Shown piece by piece: positions 1 through 8,301 of a DNA stretch of 64,000 nt (the stretch's first letter is position 1; every line of letters begins with the position of its first letter). The translations under genes were made by a program, and so were the position numbers. The stretch comes from Tildeniella nuda ZEHNDER 1965/U140 (GTDB lineage Bacteria > Cyanobacteriota > Cyanobacteriia > Leptolyngbyales > Leptolyngbyaceae). The notes below the pieces were generated by a model. That model saw nothing but the letters and a program-made list of their open reading frames with translations. It made no database searches and was not told where the DNA came from. The DNA lies in assembly GCA_019358895.1 (NCBI GenBank), contig JAHHIG010000001.1, positions 186,001-250,000 of the forward strand, read 5' to 3'.

Positions 1-701
1 ACACCGAAGCCAACCAACAAAACGCCGCTGGCTGGCGTAATCCAACCTGACCAGCGACGGAGTTCCAGCAGTTTTTTAATCGAAGCTGTAAACGTTCCCG
101 CCAGCACTAGCGGAGCCGCATACCCGATCGTATATGAAAGCAGCAATGCACTGCCCAAAACCGGATCTTTCGTTGCTGAAATCCACGCCAGGATGCTTGC
201 CAGGACGGGGGTACTGCACGGCGATGCGACCAGCCCAAACGTTAGCCCGATCAAATAGGCACGAACACCGGGCGGTAAGTCCTTAGAAATCCATTCCAAA
301 CCACCGAAGGACGGCAGGCGAAAGGGCAAGGCTTCTAGCAGGTTCAGCCCCATGAGAATGGCGATCGCACTGACCACGATCGGCAACCCCAGCCCAATTT
401 GCCCATAAATTTTGCCCACCACTGCTGCCACAATGCCTAACCCTGCCAGCGTGGTCGCCAATCCCAGCGCAAACCAGGTGGATTGTGCCGCCGCCTGTAC
501 CCGCGTTTGAGTTTCGTAGCCGCCAATGTAGCCGATCGTAATGGGCAGCATCGACAACATACAGGGCGTAAGGCTCGTCAGCAGCCCAGCCAGAAAAATG
601 ATGCCCACACTGGCTGGCGTAAGATGAGCCAGTTGCTCAGACACCAGGCTATTGGCAAAGCGTTCTAACCAGTAAAGCTGGGTTTGCAGCGTTTCGATCA
701 T
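1..701 (-). CDS. ccdA: Cytochrome c biogenesis protein CcdA, 3' end cut by window edge
   Basis: This is an integral membrane thiol-disulfide transporter that passes electrons from cytoplasmic thioredoxin across the membrane, so that apocytochrome haem-binding cysteines stay reduced (system II cytochrome c maturation in cyanobacteria). Reading the minus strand from ATG at 699-701 gives an open frame of 233 codons that runs off the window start. The two family motifs are visible: LTPCMLSMLPITIGYIGGY with Cys47 and ASPCSTPVL with Cys162, the redox pair. Hydrophobic stretches repeat along the whole frame as expected for six membrane helices. CcdA of this family is about 245 residues, so only around ten residues are missing. 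A CcsB/Ccs1 partner often lies next to it but would be outside the window. The identification is firm. Confidence 0.9.
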   Translation of the reverse strand, partial: MIETLQTQLYWLERFANSLVSEQLAHLTPASVGIIFLAGLLTSLTPCMLSMLPITIGYIGGYETQTRVQAAAQSTWFALGLATTLAGLGIVAAVVGKIYGQIGLGLPIVVSAIAILMGLNLLEALPFRLPSFGGLEWISKDLPPGVRAYLIGLTFGLVASPCSTPVLASILAWISATKDPVLGSALLLSYTIGYAAPLVLAGTFTASIKKLLELRRWSGWITPASGVLLVGFG

Positions 702-779
702 TCTGTGTCCAATGTCTTGTTCTGAAGAAGTAGCGCTGTCTTTATCTTACTGGAGGTAGGAGAAGCAGGGGTGGTGGTG

Positions 780-884
780 GAAGCAAGGGAGGCAGAGGGG
801 GAAGCAAGGGAGGCAGAGGGGGAAGCAAGGGAGGCAGAGGTGGAAGCAAGGGAGGCAGAGGGGGAAGCAAGGGAGGCAGAGGGG
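780..884. repeat. 21-bp G-rich tandem repeat, five copies
   Basis: Five head-to-tail copies start at 780, 801, 822, 843 and 864. The unit contains AAGCAAGGGAGGCAGAGG and differs between copies at one or two bases. All frames are open by chance because the unit is a multiple of three, which produces spurious overlapping reading frames. The same vocabulary (GGAGGCAGAGGGCAG) recurs at 9031-9062, 24187-24260 and inside ileS at about 59440-59482. It is an interspersed low-complexity repeat, not a gene. Confidence 0.9.
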
Positions 885-895
885 GTAGAGAAAAA

Positions 896-1005
896 GGCGT
901 TGCTGAATCCTGGGATGAAACACCCTGCTTCTTCCCAAGGAGAAGGGCTGGGGATGTAGCTCGCTTCCCGCAAGGTGGAAAATCATACTTGCATTCAGCA
1001 ACGCC
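896..1005. mobile_element. MITE with 13-bp perfect terminal inverted repeats (type A)
   Basis: The left end GGCGTTGCTGAAT (896-908) and right end ATTCAGCAACGCC (993-1005) are perfect inverted complements enclosing about 84 bp without coding capacity. The inside keeps a short inverted core (CTTCTCCTT/AAGGAGAAGG type). A second copy with nearly the same ends lies at 40049-40196. I found no clear target duplication at this copy. It is probably mobilised in trans by a full-length IS elsewhere in the genome. Confidence 0.8.
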
Positions 1006-1100
1006 GGAAATAGATGGGAAGAGGTATTTTTTTAGGTTCGCTTCTAGAAGCTGTATGCTTTCCTCAAATCAGGTAGACAGAAGCAGCCCAACCAATGCTC

Positions 1101-1175
1101 ATAGCTGACCGCTGACCGCTGATAGCTGACCGCTGACCGCTGATAGCTGACCGCTGACCGCTAATAGCTGACCGC
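1101..1175. repeat. STRR-type heptamer repeat (GACCGCT)
   Basis: The phrase AGCTGACCGCTGACCGCT is repeated with small changes, separated by GAT or AAT, directly downstream of the hom stop. The heptamer GACCGCT (as TGACCGC) recurs at 9119-9185 and 26676-26702. Short tandemly repeated repetitive sequences of this kind are known from filamentous cyanobacteria. Confidence 0.85.
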
Positions 1176-1177
1176 CC

Positions 1178-2506
1178 TCACAAAACCCTCAGCGTACTGG
1201 CAATACTGCTAACAGACTCCATCACCCGGATCTCGTCCAGCGCGGTGCGAAAGTTGCCTTCGCGAACGTGATGGGTGACCACGACAATTTCTGCCAGGTC
1301 ATCGCGTAAGCCTGTTTGCACGATCGATTCCAGACTCACGTTATGGTTGCCAAAGCAGGTGCCCAGCTTGCCAATGACACCAGGAGAATCACGTGTGAGA
1401 AAGCGAGTGTAGAAGCGGCTGACAAGCTCTTCGATGGGGACGATCGTGCAATAAGTCTGGTGCGAACAGGCAAGTAAAGGATCAAGTAAGGGCGTGCCAG
1501 TCGATCGTACTGCCCCGCCTCGCTGCACCTTCAGAATGGCAGCGATGTTGAGGATATCTGCCACGATCGCGCTAGCAGTGGGACCAGCCCCCGCACCAGG
1601 ACCAAAAAACATCACCTGACCGATCGGTTCGCCTTCGATCAGGATGGCGTTGTTCACATCATTCACGCTGGCAAGGGGATGACTTTTGGGTACCAGCGTC
1701 GGATGCACTCTAATCTGTAGCTGCTCTGGAGCCTCGGTAAGAGTTTGTGCGTTTCGCTTCGCAACCGCCAGTAGCTTAATGACAAAGCCTAGCTTGTCGG
1801 CATAGGCAATATCCGCCGCACTTACTTGCCGAATGCCTTCGCAGTAAACGTCTGGCAGCTTAATCCGCCCACCAAACGCTAGCGATGCCAGAATGGCAAT
1901 TTTATCTGCCGCATCTAGACCATCCACATCAGCGGTCGGATCAGCTTCGGCATAGCCCAGCCGTTGGGCATCTGCCAGAATGTCGGCAAAGTCGCCACCC
2001 TCGGTCTGCATCCGCGTCAGGATGTAGTTCGTTGTGCCATTGATAATGCCTGTCACTGTCAAAATGCGGTTTGCACAGAGGGATTGCTTCAGCGGCTCAA
2101 TCACTGGAATGCCACCACCGACCGCCGCTTCCAGCAGCACATACACTCCAGCTTCTTCAGCAGCGGTGAAGATCTCGGCTCCGTAGCGCGCGATCGCCGC
2201 TTTATTCGCTGTCACCACGTGTTTTCCATGGGCAATGGCTTTGAGAATGAGCGATCGCGCTGGCTCCAGCCCACCAATCACTTCCACCACAATATCCACG
2301 TCTGGATCGGTGACGATCGACTCCAAATCAGTCGTAATGAGGCTCGTTGGTAAATCGACGGAACGAGGCTTGTCGGGCGATCGGACTCCCACCCGATACA
2401 GCTCCAACTCCTGCACCAAAGGATGCCGCTGGGCTGGATTCAGCAAGATTTGCACCGTTCCTGTTCCCACTGTCCCCAGACCCAACAGACCAATTTTGAA
2501 CGCCAC
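1178..2506 (-). CDS. hom: Homoserine dehydrogenase
   Basis: This enzyme reduces aspartate 4-semialdehyde to homoserine with NAD(P)H, the branch point from lysine synthesis towards threonine and methionine. The 442-residue product starts with a Rossmann nucleotide site (GLLGLGTVGTGTV, residues 6-18). The substrate-binding/catalytic core follows (TANKAAIARYG; VGGGIPVIEPLKQ; GIINGTTNYILT; YAEADPTADVDGLDAADK). The C-terminus from about residue 355 is an ACT domain (DSPGVIGKLGTCFGNHNVSLESIVQ), the usual site of threonine feedback inhibition. Length matches the roughly 430-residue bacterial form and it is monofunctional, with no aspartokinase domain. It is transcribed alone; a repeat region lies beyond its stop. 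The identification is secure. Confidence 0.97.
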   Translation of the reverse strand: MAFKIGLLGLGTVGTGTVQILLNPAQRHPLVQELELYRVGVRSPDKPRSVDLPTSLITTDLESIVTDPDVDIVVEVIGGLEPARSLILKAIAHGKHVVTANKAAIARYGAEIFTAAEEAGVYVLLEAAVGGGIPVIEPLKQSLCANRILTVTGIINGTTNYILTRMQTEGGDFADILADAQRLGYAEADPTADVDGLDAADKIAILASLAFGGRIKLPDVYCEGIRQVSAADIAYADKLGFVIKLLAVAKRNAQTLTEAPEQLQIRVHPTLVPKSHPLASVNDVNNAILIEGEPIGQVMFFGPGAGAGPTASAIVADILNIAAILKVQRGGAVRSTGTPLLDPLLACSHQTYCTIVPIEELVSRFYTRFLTRDSPGVIGKLGTCFGNHNVSLESIVQTGLRDDLAEIVVVTHHVREGNFRTALDEIRVMESVSSIASTLRVL

Positions 2507-2689
2507 AGCCTCAATCCACTATGCGAGAGTTCACCCAACCATTGTAGGAGCGGGTGAGTCAACTGAGGCGGTAGAAAAGTAAGGGCGTAAGGAAGACTAT
2601 ACAGCCAGAGTTTGATGCGTTACGCTGCGCTAATACATCCTACAGAATTCGATCTTATTTAATTCTCATTCCTAAGAGGCTGTTTGAAG

Positions 2690-2846
2690 AGCGTCTGGCG
2701 TTAAAACCGCGACCACGTAAACAAAGTCCGCCGCCGCGGACTACCGAAACGCGAGGGCTTTATCACCTGCGGCGGCAGGTTTTGTCTGTGTAGCCGCGAC
2801 TTCAGTCGCCAAGGCTACAAATGTACGGACTTTTAAAACGTTCTCT
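2690..2846. repeat. Interspersed cyanobacterial repeat with inverted G+C-rich segments
   Basis: The stretch contains AAAGTCCGCCGCCGCGG with ACTACCGAAACGCGAGGGC, then CCTGCGGCGGCAGGTTTTG (itself a CCTGC-CGGCG-GCAGG hairpin) and GCGACTTCAGTCGC, another small palindrome. The wording resembles repeats scattered in many cyanobacterial genomes, from my general knowledge. It has no coding potential. Confidence 0.6.
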
Positions 2847-2920
2847 AAGGGGGCAGGGCTGATCTATCAGCAGGAGAAAATAGAGAATAGATAAGGTTGT
2901 TTCTCAGCATCAGTGGTCGC

Positions 2921-3022
2921 ATGAGCCTCATTGAGCACCTGCAAACGATTCGGGATTTCCGGACGCAACCTGAGTACCCGTTGTGGGCAGGGCTGATCTA
3001 CAGCCTCCAGTCGAGACGATGA
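2921..3022 (+). pseudogene. Transposase N-terminal remnant (ISAs1-like)
   Basis: ATG at 2921 opens a 33-codon frame beginning MSLIEHLQTIRDFRTQPEY. This looks like the start of cyanobacterial ISAs1-family transposases, where about 350 further residues with a DDE catalytic triad would follow. Here homology stops after PLW. The break coincides with the second copy of a 16-bp direct repeat (2985-3000; first copy 2851-2866). I infer that recombination between, or insertion at, this repeat removed the rest. Family assignment is from memory of the N-terminal motif and is moderate. Confidence 0.5.
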
Positions 3023-3611
3023 GGAACGATTCCCGTTGCTATGGGTCATGCAAAAATCCTTGTCCGCTGAACAAGTCCGCTGTTACGTGAGTCTGAAGTT
3101 CAAAGCTCAGTCCGGTAGAGCCGTCATTGTTAGTGTTCCCAAGATTCATAGTGCAGCCCTAAAGGAATTCGATGAGGTGAATGGTTTGGCATTATTCCAA
3201 GCGGTTTTGATCTCTATATCCAGTGGAATAATGTCAAACCATCGATCGATAGGGTACTCAGAAAATTGAGACCTTCTAGAGTACGGCTCGTTCAATCTCC
3301 GTATTTTGCTCCTCGACAGAGCGAATCAGGCTGATTAAGCTAGTGACTTACCTACTCTCCTTTTGTAAGTTACGGCTCTTCCGGATCGGGGGTTTGCTTT
3401 TGCCTTTTTATACTCGTTGCCCAACCACCCATCTAGCACCCACCTTAATCTCAAATTCTCAAAGTTTTAGCCTTATTCTACAATTAAAGCAAACTATGCT
3501 CACATCTTGCTGTATCAACGTTTTGATTTTGGTTTTGTTGGCTGTGGCTACATTTGGGCGCATTAAGCAAGCCAGCATTGCCATAAGTAGATGCACTCCT
3601 GATGAATGAAC

Positions 3612-3634
3612 CGCCCGATCGCTGGCATCGGGCG
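3612..3634. terminator. Hairpin CGCCCGAT/ATCGGGCG
   Basis: A perfect 8-bp stem (3612-3619 with 3627-3634) has a 7-nt loop and is followed by TTCTCG rather than a clean T-run. It may end a transcript coming from the left or be one more dispersed palindrome. No recognised gene ends directly before it. Confidence 0.4.
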
Positions 3635-3885
3635 TTCTCGTATAGAAAGATGCAAACCACTGCACTCAAAATTAACCTTGCCACCGTCAAACCTGGCAGG
3701 TCATAGCTGCTGTTTTAGCGTTCTGCTTCTTGCCACATCAGTGTCGTGATTCTGTCATCCAGGCAGCAGAGCCTTGATTCCACGATCCGGGTAGCGAGAG
3801 ATGAGCATCTAAAGAATGAAGTAACCAAGTGGTAGCATACTAGGCGTTATGGGCAATCTACGAAGTAGCAGTAGCGAAGGTTGCC

Positions 3886-5412
3886 ATGCTGGCAAGAGTT
3901 TGGAGTGCATCACTGGTTGGCATTGATGCAGTGAAGGTTGGGGTTGAGGTCGACATTGCAGGTGGGTTACCCGGCATTGTCGTGGTGGGTCTGCCGTCTC
4001 AGGAAGTGCAGGAATCTAAAGAGCGGGTGAGAGCAGCGCTGAAGAATGCGGGCTATGCCTTCCCGATGCGGAAGATTGTGGTGAATCTGACTCCAGCCGA
4101 TCTGCGGAAGGAAGGTCCTAGCTTTGACTTGCCCATCAGCGTCGGCGTACTGGCAGCCTCTGAACAGGTGAAGACTGATCTGCTGGATGACTACCTGTTT
4201 CTCGGTGAAGTGTCGCTGGATGGCAGTTTGCGCCCTGTGGCGGGAGTGTTAGCGATCGCCGCCGCTGCCAGCCGTTTGGGGATCTCTGGTTTAGTGGTGC
4301 CTGCCGATAACGCCCGTGAAGCCGCTGTCGTCAAAGGCTTGTCTGTGTTCGGGTTCAAGCATTTGTCAGATGTTGGCAACTTTCTCTGCGCCTCAGAGCA
4401 ATATGCACCAACTCAGGTGGATGGTCTAGAGGAATTGGAGCAAGCACAGTTCACTGGACCTGACCTCAAGGATGTAAAAGGACAGGCACATGCCCGTCGT
4501 GCCCTTGAAATTGCCGCAGCGGGTGGACATAATCTCATTTTTGTGGGACCTCCGGGAAGTGGCAAAACCATGCTTGCCCGTCGGCTGCCGGGGATTCTGC
4601 CGCCCTTGACCTTTGACGAAGCGCTGGAAGTGACCCAAATTCATTCCGTCGCTGGCTTGCTCAAAAATAAAGGCTCATTGGTAGCAACCCGTCCCTTTCG
4701 CAGTCCTCATCATTCAGCTTCGGGACCGTCGCTCGTGGGTGGCGGCAGTTTTCCCAGACCGGGCGAAATTTCGCTATCGCACCGAGGCGTACTTTTTTTG
4801 GATGAATTGACAGAATTCAAGCGGGATGTGCTGGAGTTTCTGCGTCAACCGTTGGAGGATGGCTACGTCAGTATTTCTCGCACGCGCCAATCGGTATCGT
4901 TCCCAGCGCAGTTTACCCTCGTTGCCAGCGCCAATCCCTGTCCCTGCGGTTACTTTGCCGATACTGTGCAGCCCTGCACCTGTACGCCTAGAGCCAGAGA
5001 ACAATATTGGGCGCGCCTATCAGGTCCGTTGATGGATCGGATCGATTTGCAAGTAGCGGTCAATCGCCTGAAGCCTGAAGAAATTACCCAACAGCCGAAG
5101 GGGGAGGAATCAGCATCAGTGCGCGATCGCGTCCAGGCTGCCCGCAACCATTCCCATACTCGCTTTAAAGACACTCCTCTACGCTGCAACGCCGAGATGC
5201 AAAGCCGTCATCTGAAGCAATGGTGTGTGCTCGATGATGCAACGCGTAACCTGCTTGAAGCGGCGATTCGGAAGTTAGGACTGTCTGTCAGGGCAAGCGA
5301 TCGCATTCTCAAAGTAGCGAGGACGATCGCGGATCTGTCGAATGATGCCAACCTGCAAACTCAGCACGTCGCTGAGGCGATTCAGTATCGCACAATAGAT
5401 AGGATGCAGTAG
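3886..5412 (+). CDS. comM: ComM/YifB-family AAA+ ATPase (magnesium chelatase-like)
   Basis: This is a hexameric AAA+ protein of the YifB/ComM family; ComM promotes branch migration during natural transformation. The 508-residue product has the family's N-terminal domain (residues 1-170: GLPGIVVVGLPSQEVQESKE; NLTPADLRKEGPSFDLPI). The ATPase module follows, with Walker A GPPGSGKTMLARRLPGILPP near residue 225 and Walker B/Mg-chelatase motif GVLFLDELTEF near residue 305. The cysteine cluster ANPCPCGYFADTVQPCTCTP is near residue 350, and sensor and C-terminal domains complete it. Length is normal. It is followed after only 4 nt by a broken HicB gene. A role in DNA uptake is inferred from family knowledge, since cyanobacteria include naturally transformable strains. 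Confidence 0.93.
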   Translation: MLARVWSASLVGIDAVKVGVEVDIAGGLPGIVVVGLPSQEVQESKERVRAALKNAGYAFPMRKIVVNLTPADLRKEGPSFDLPISVGVLAASEQVKTDLLDDYLFLGEVSLDGSLRPVAGVLAIAAAASRLGISGLVVPADNAREAAVVKGLSVFGFKHLSDVGNFLCASEQYAPTQVDGLEELEQAQFTGPDLKDVKGQAHARRALEIAAAGGHNLIFVGPPGSGKTMLARRLPGILPPLTFDEALEVTQIHSVAGLLKNKGSLVATRPFRSPHHSASGPSLVGGGSFPRPGEISLSHRGVLFLDELTEFKRDVLEFLRQPLEDGYVSISRTRQSVSFPAQFTLVASANPCPCGYFADTVQPCTCTPRAREQYWARLSGPLMDRIDLQVAVNRLKPEEITQQPKGEESASVRDRVQAARNHSHTRFKDTPLRCNAEMQSRHLKQWCVLDDATRNLLEAAIRKLGLSVRASDRILKVARTIADLSNDANLQTQHVAEAIQYRTIDRMQ

Positions 5413-5416
5413 AGGT

Positions 5417-5637
5417 ATGAACATGAGCAAAGAGTTCAATGTGATTATCGAGCGCGACTCCGAGGGCTATTTTGTTGCCTCTGTGCCGAGCCTTCCAGGT
5501 TGCCATACGCAAGCAAAATCCTAGACGAACTGATGGAACGCATTCGAGAAGCGATCGAGCATTGCTTAGATGTTGAGGGCAATCTAACAGAACCCCTAGA
5601 TTTTGTGGGTATGCAACGCATTTCAGTTGAAGTATGA
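5417..5637 (+). pseudogene. HicB-family antitoxin, frameshifted
   Basis: The first frame reads MNMSKEFNVIIERDSEGYFVASVPSLPGCHTQAKS and then hits TAG at about 5522. Moving one base restores the family's continuation (DELMERIREAIEHCLDVEGN ... FVGMQRISVEV) to a stop at 5635-5637. Together these give a full 70-residue HicB fold (partial RNase H-like domain that would bind a HicA mRNA interferase). One base is missing around 5521. No HicA gene follows: the next 140 bases have no open frame of that type, so this was an orphan antitoxin-like gene before it broke. An AGAGG ribosome site precedes ATG 5417. A sequencing error is an alternative to true decay. Confidence 0.8.
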
Positions 5638-5818
5638 CAGATATTACGTGACTGCCAGTTGACACGTGAGGCATTCAAAACGCTCTTGTGACACCTGACG
5701 ATCGCATCCTTTCCAGATGCTAAATACTTGGTGTGCAAACTCCAGTTAGCTCGGTAGGGACATGGGGAAGTCTGTATGAATGAGCACATTGCTCTTTCAC
5801 TCCTCCAGAGGTTTCCCG

Positions 5819-7324
5819 ATGCCAACCAAGAACTTTCGTCACGTCCGCAAAACCAGTGTCGTGAAAACGCCCGATGGTGGGCGGATTAAACTAGGTAGCT
5901 ATCGTCCCGATAAAAAAAATCCTCACGACAAGAAGTATAAATCCAGTCGATCGACCGTCGATCTGCCGTCGCAAGTCGATTTACGTCCCTATATGACCCC
6001 GGTAGAAAATCAGGGCAACTCCAATAGCTGTACGGCTAATGCAATGGCAGGCGCTTACGAATATCTGGCAAAGCGCATCAAAGGGTCTGCACACGATGTC
6101 AGCCGCCTGTTTATCTACTACAACGCTCGTGATTTGGATGGAGCGATCGACTCCGATGAAGGCACCTATCTTCGCAGTTGTATCAAAGTGCTAAAAAAAT
6201 ATGGCACCTGTGCTGAAACGACCTGGCCCTTTGACCTACAGCGCATCTTTGAACCACCCCACGAAAGCGCTTACAGCGAAGCCACCAACTTTTTGATTGA
6301 AGATGCCTATCGGGTGGATATCGACCTCAACGCCATGCGGCAATGTTTGGCAGATGGGTACCCGTTTACCTTTGGGCTAGATCTCTTCTCGTCGTTTCAA
6401 AAGGCTGGCTCAAAGGGCTTGGTGCCGATGCCCGATCCAGAAACTGAACAGCATGATGGCGGACATGCCATGCTCTGCGTGGGCTATTCCGATGAAGACA
6501 AAGTGTTTATCGTCCGCAACTCTTGGGGTGAAGGCTGGGGCGATCGCGGCTACTGCTACATCCCCTACGACTATATGACCAACCCCGACTTAAACGGCGA
6601 CCTGTGGGCAATTCGCCACGTGGCGGATGCTGATATTGACCTGAGCCAAGACATTCAAGGTGAGCAGGCTTCGCTGTTTAGTGGCGCAACTGCCGCGATC
6701 GCCCACGCGATGCAAAGGGCTGGCAGCACCGTAGAAGACGAGTACACCGTTGAGTATGCAGAACAAACTGTTTACGTTGATGGACACTACATTGCTACTT
6801 CTATCTACGAAGGATTAGACGCGCTGTATTATGCCGACTACGAAGACGAATACGACGACTCCACGTTAACAGAAACCTCTGAAGAAACCGAGTACAGCTA
6901 CGAGGAACCCTCTGAAGAGACATCGGAAGAAACGGCGTATAGCGACGAAGAGTCTGAAGAATCTGAGGAATCTGAGGAAACAGAAGAAATAGAAGAAACA
7001 GAAGACAGCTACGAAGAGTCTGAAGCGGAAGAATCTGAAGACGACGAGGAAGCTGAAGACGACGAGGAATCGGAGGAAACAGAAGACAGCTACGAAGAAG
7101 ACTCTGAAGGAGAGTCTGAGGAAGAGGATGCCGAGGAAGAGGACTCTGAAGAAGAAGAGGAATCTGAAGAAGAGTCTGAGGAAATCGAGGGCAGCTACGA
7201 AGAGGATTCTGAAGAGGCGGACTCTGAAGAAGACAGCGAAGAGGCGTATGAGGAGGCTGAAGACGCTGAAGCTGGCGATGAGGAGGCGTATGAAGACGCT
7301 GGTGGCGAAAGCGAAGAGGAATAA
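5819..7324 (+). CDS. Papain-family (C1A) cysteine protease with long acidic C-terminal tail
   Basis: The catalytic part (residues 60-290 counted from an upstream in-frame ATG at 5780) carries the C1A set: Gln78 in ENQGNSNSC, nucleophile Cys84, His229 in GGHAMLCVGY and Asn247 in RNSWGEGWG. From about residue 350 to the end, some 165 residues are almost only Glu, Ser, Asp, Thr and Tyr in SEE/TEE/SYEE repeats. No signal peptide is evident, which suggests a cytoplasmic enzyme. I prefer ATG 5819 (MPTKNFRHVRK), preceded by AGAGG, over ATG 5780. The start segment is basic and the tail strongly acidic, so intramolecular contact or calcium binding is possible but not shown. A MITE follows the stop at once. 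The protease call is firm; its substrate is unknown. Confidence 0.9.
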   Translation: MPTKNFRHVRKTSVVKTPDGGRIKLGSYRPDKKNPHDKKYKSSRSTVDLPSQVDLRPYMTPVENQGNSNSCTANAMAGAYEYLAKRIKGSAHDVSRLFIYYNARDLDGAIDSDEGTYLRSCIKVLKKYGTCAETTWPFDLQRIFEPPHESAYSEATNFLIEDAYRVDIDLNAMRQCLADGYPFTFGLDLFSSFQKAGSKGLVPMPDPETEQHDGGHAMLCVGYSDEDKVFIVRNSWGEGWGDRGYCYIPYDYMTNPDLNGDLWAIRHVADADIDLSQDIQGEQASLFSGATAAIAHAMQRAGSTVEDEYTVEYAEQTVYVDGHYIATSIYEGLDALYYADYEDEYDDSTLTETSEETEYSYEEPSEETSEETAYSDEESEESEESEETEEIEETEDSYEESEAEESEDDEEAEDDEESEETEDSYEEDSEGESEEEDAEEEDSEEEEESEEESEEIEGSYEEDSEEADSEEDSEEAYEEAEDAEAGDEEAYEDAGGESEEE

Positions 7325-7328
7325 GTAA

Positions 7329-7488
7329 TACCAAATCAAATTGCAAACGCTACAGATCCTTTGCCCTCATCCCCAATCCTTCTCCCCAAGGAGAAAGGCG
7401 CTAAATTCGAAGTCCCTCTCCCAGAGGGCTAGGGATTGAGGGTGAGGGCGACTCGATTGATCTGTAGTGCCTATTTTGGGATTTGGTA
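7329..7488. mobile_element. MITE with TACCAAATC ends (type B) and palindromic core
   Basis: Outer inverted repeats TACCAAATC (7329-7337) and GATTTGGTA (7480-7488) are followed inward by CTACAGATC and GATCTGTAG. The centre is an imperfect palindrome reading CCCTCATCCCCAATCCTTCT on one arm and GGATTGAGGGTGAGGG on the other. The same core occurs in the type A element at 40049-40196, but between different ends. It has no coding capacity and lies 4 bases behind the protease stop. Confidence 0.8.
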
Positions 7489-7497
7489 TAACCTACA

Positions 7498-7530
7498 AGA
7501 TCTCCGACTTCTTAAAGAAGTCGGAGATCT
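7498..7530. repeat. 16-bp stem hairpin, REP-like or bidirectional terminator
   Basis: AGATCTCCGACTTCTT (7498-7513) is followed, after one base, by its exact complement (7515-7530). A sister hairpin (AGATCCCCGACTTCTT) sits at 54111-54143. Both lie between convergent genes, here the protease and queC, so they may end transcription in both directions while belonging to a dispersed repeat family. Confidence 0.75.
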
Positions 7531-7543
7531 CAAGGATTAACGC

Positions 7544-8242
7544 TCAAAGAGACTGGCTGTAAAGCGATCGCCCGATCGCCGTTGCCAAATCAGCACACCC
7601 GGCTTCAATCAAGGCACGATCGCGAATGCGACACGAATCACACAAACCACACGGTTCTGCGTCGCCCTGGTAGCACGACCAGGTTTGGGCGATCGGCACT
7701 CCCAATTGCACCGCCCGGCGTACAATGTCTACCTTGCTATCCAGCACTAACGGCGCGACCAGCTTCGGCGCGTTGCCTTCCAGTCCCGCTTTAGAAGACA
7801 GTGTGGCAAGGTGTTGGTACGCCTCTAAATAGTCGGGTCGGCAATCGGGATAACCAGAGTAGTCCACCGCATTGATACCCAGATAGATGGCGACTGCGTT
7901 TTTGGCTTCTGCTAGTGAAAGGGCGATCGCAATAAAAACAATGTTGCGTCCCGGCACGTAGGTGATGGGAATCACATCAGGCTGCACCCCATCCAATGGC
8001 ATGGGAACCGCTGCATCAGTGAGCGAAGAACCGCCCCACTGCGCCAAATTGACAGCCATCATGAAGTGTTGCCGAATGCCTAAATGGGTGGCAACTTGTT
8101 TAGCGGCAACCAGTTCGCGAACATGGCGTTGCCCATAGCTGAGGGAAAGGGCAATAACGGTATACCCATCGACGATCGCCTGCGCTGCTACTGTTGCAGA
8201 GTCGAGTCCGCCTGAAAGTAACACAATAGCGATCGGCTTCAT
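7544..8242 (-). CDS. queC: 7-cyano-7-deazaguanine synthase QueC
   Basis: QueC converts 7-carboxy-7-deazaguanine and ammonia to preQ0 with ATP, a step of queuosine and other deazapurine synthesis. The 232-residue product begins with the PP-loop ATP site ([16 protein letters not shown], residues 7-22) and ends with the zinc-binding cysteine cluster [19 protein letters not shown]. Internal motifs ([41 protein letters not shown]) are standard. Length is normal. No other queuosine genes (queD, queE, queF) are in the window, so the pathway is scattered or the product serves tRNA queuosine only. The identification is secure. Confidence 0.96.
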   Translation of the reverse strand: MKPIAIVLLSGGLDSATVAAQAIVDGYTVIALSLSYGQRHVRELVAAKQVATHLGIRQHFMMAVNLAQWGGSSLTDAAVPMPLDGVQPDVIPITYVPGRNIVFIAIALSLAEAKNAVAIYLGINAVDYSGYPDCRPDYLEAYQHLATLSSKAGLEGNAPKLVAPLVLDSKVDIVRRAVQLGVPIAQTWSCYQGDAEPCGLCDSCRIRDRALIEAGCADLATAIGRSLYSQSL

Positions 8243-8301
8243 ACCACCTCATCGTGAAATTGGATCGACTAAGTAACCGACAATCGCTACTACAAACTGC
8301 T

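Larger units (their letters stand above)
2507..3885. other. Long gap between hom and comM filled with repeat debris
   Basis: I see no intact gene in these 1.38 kb. It holds a degenerate palindrome at 2613-2638, an interspersed element at 2690-2846, a truncated transposase start at 2921-3022, a 16-bp direct repeat (GGGCAGGGCTGATCTA at 2851 and 2985) and a hairpin at 3612-3634. Two open frames (3036-3269 and 3343-3609) encode nothing I recognise. Promoters for hom (minus) and comM (plus) must lie at either edge. Confidence 0.7.

Noticed and set aside
771-1001. Overlapping open frames in the 21-bp repeat tract on both strands
   Set aside because: A unit length that is a multiple of three without stops opens all frames; the products are pure repeats.
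3036-3269. 77-codon open frame after the transposase stub
   Set aside because: Could not connect it with transposase or any other family; likely chance.
3343-3609. 88-codon open frame before comM
   Set aside because: No recognisable family, no ribosome site and unusual composition; a hydrophobic stretch alone is not enough.
6801-7346. Long minus-strand open frames opposite the protease tail (181 and 157 codons)
   Set aside because: They are the antisense of GAA/GAG/TCT-rich repeats; the translated Leu/Pro/Arg or Phe/Leu strings are low complexity with no family.
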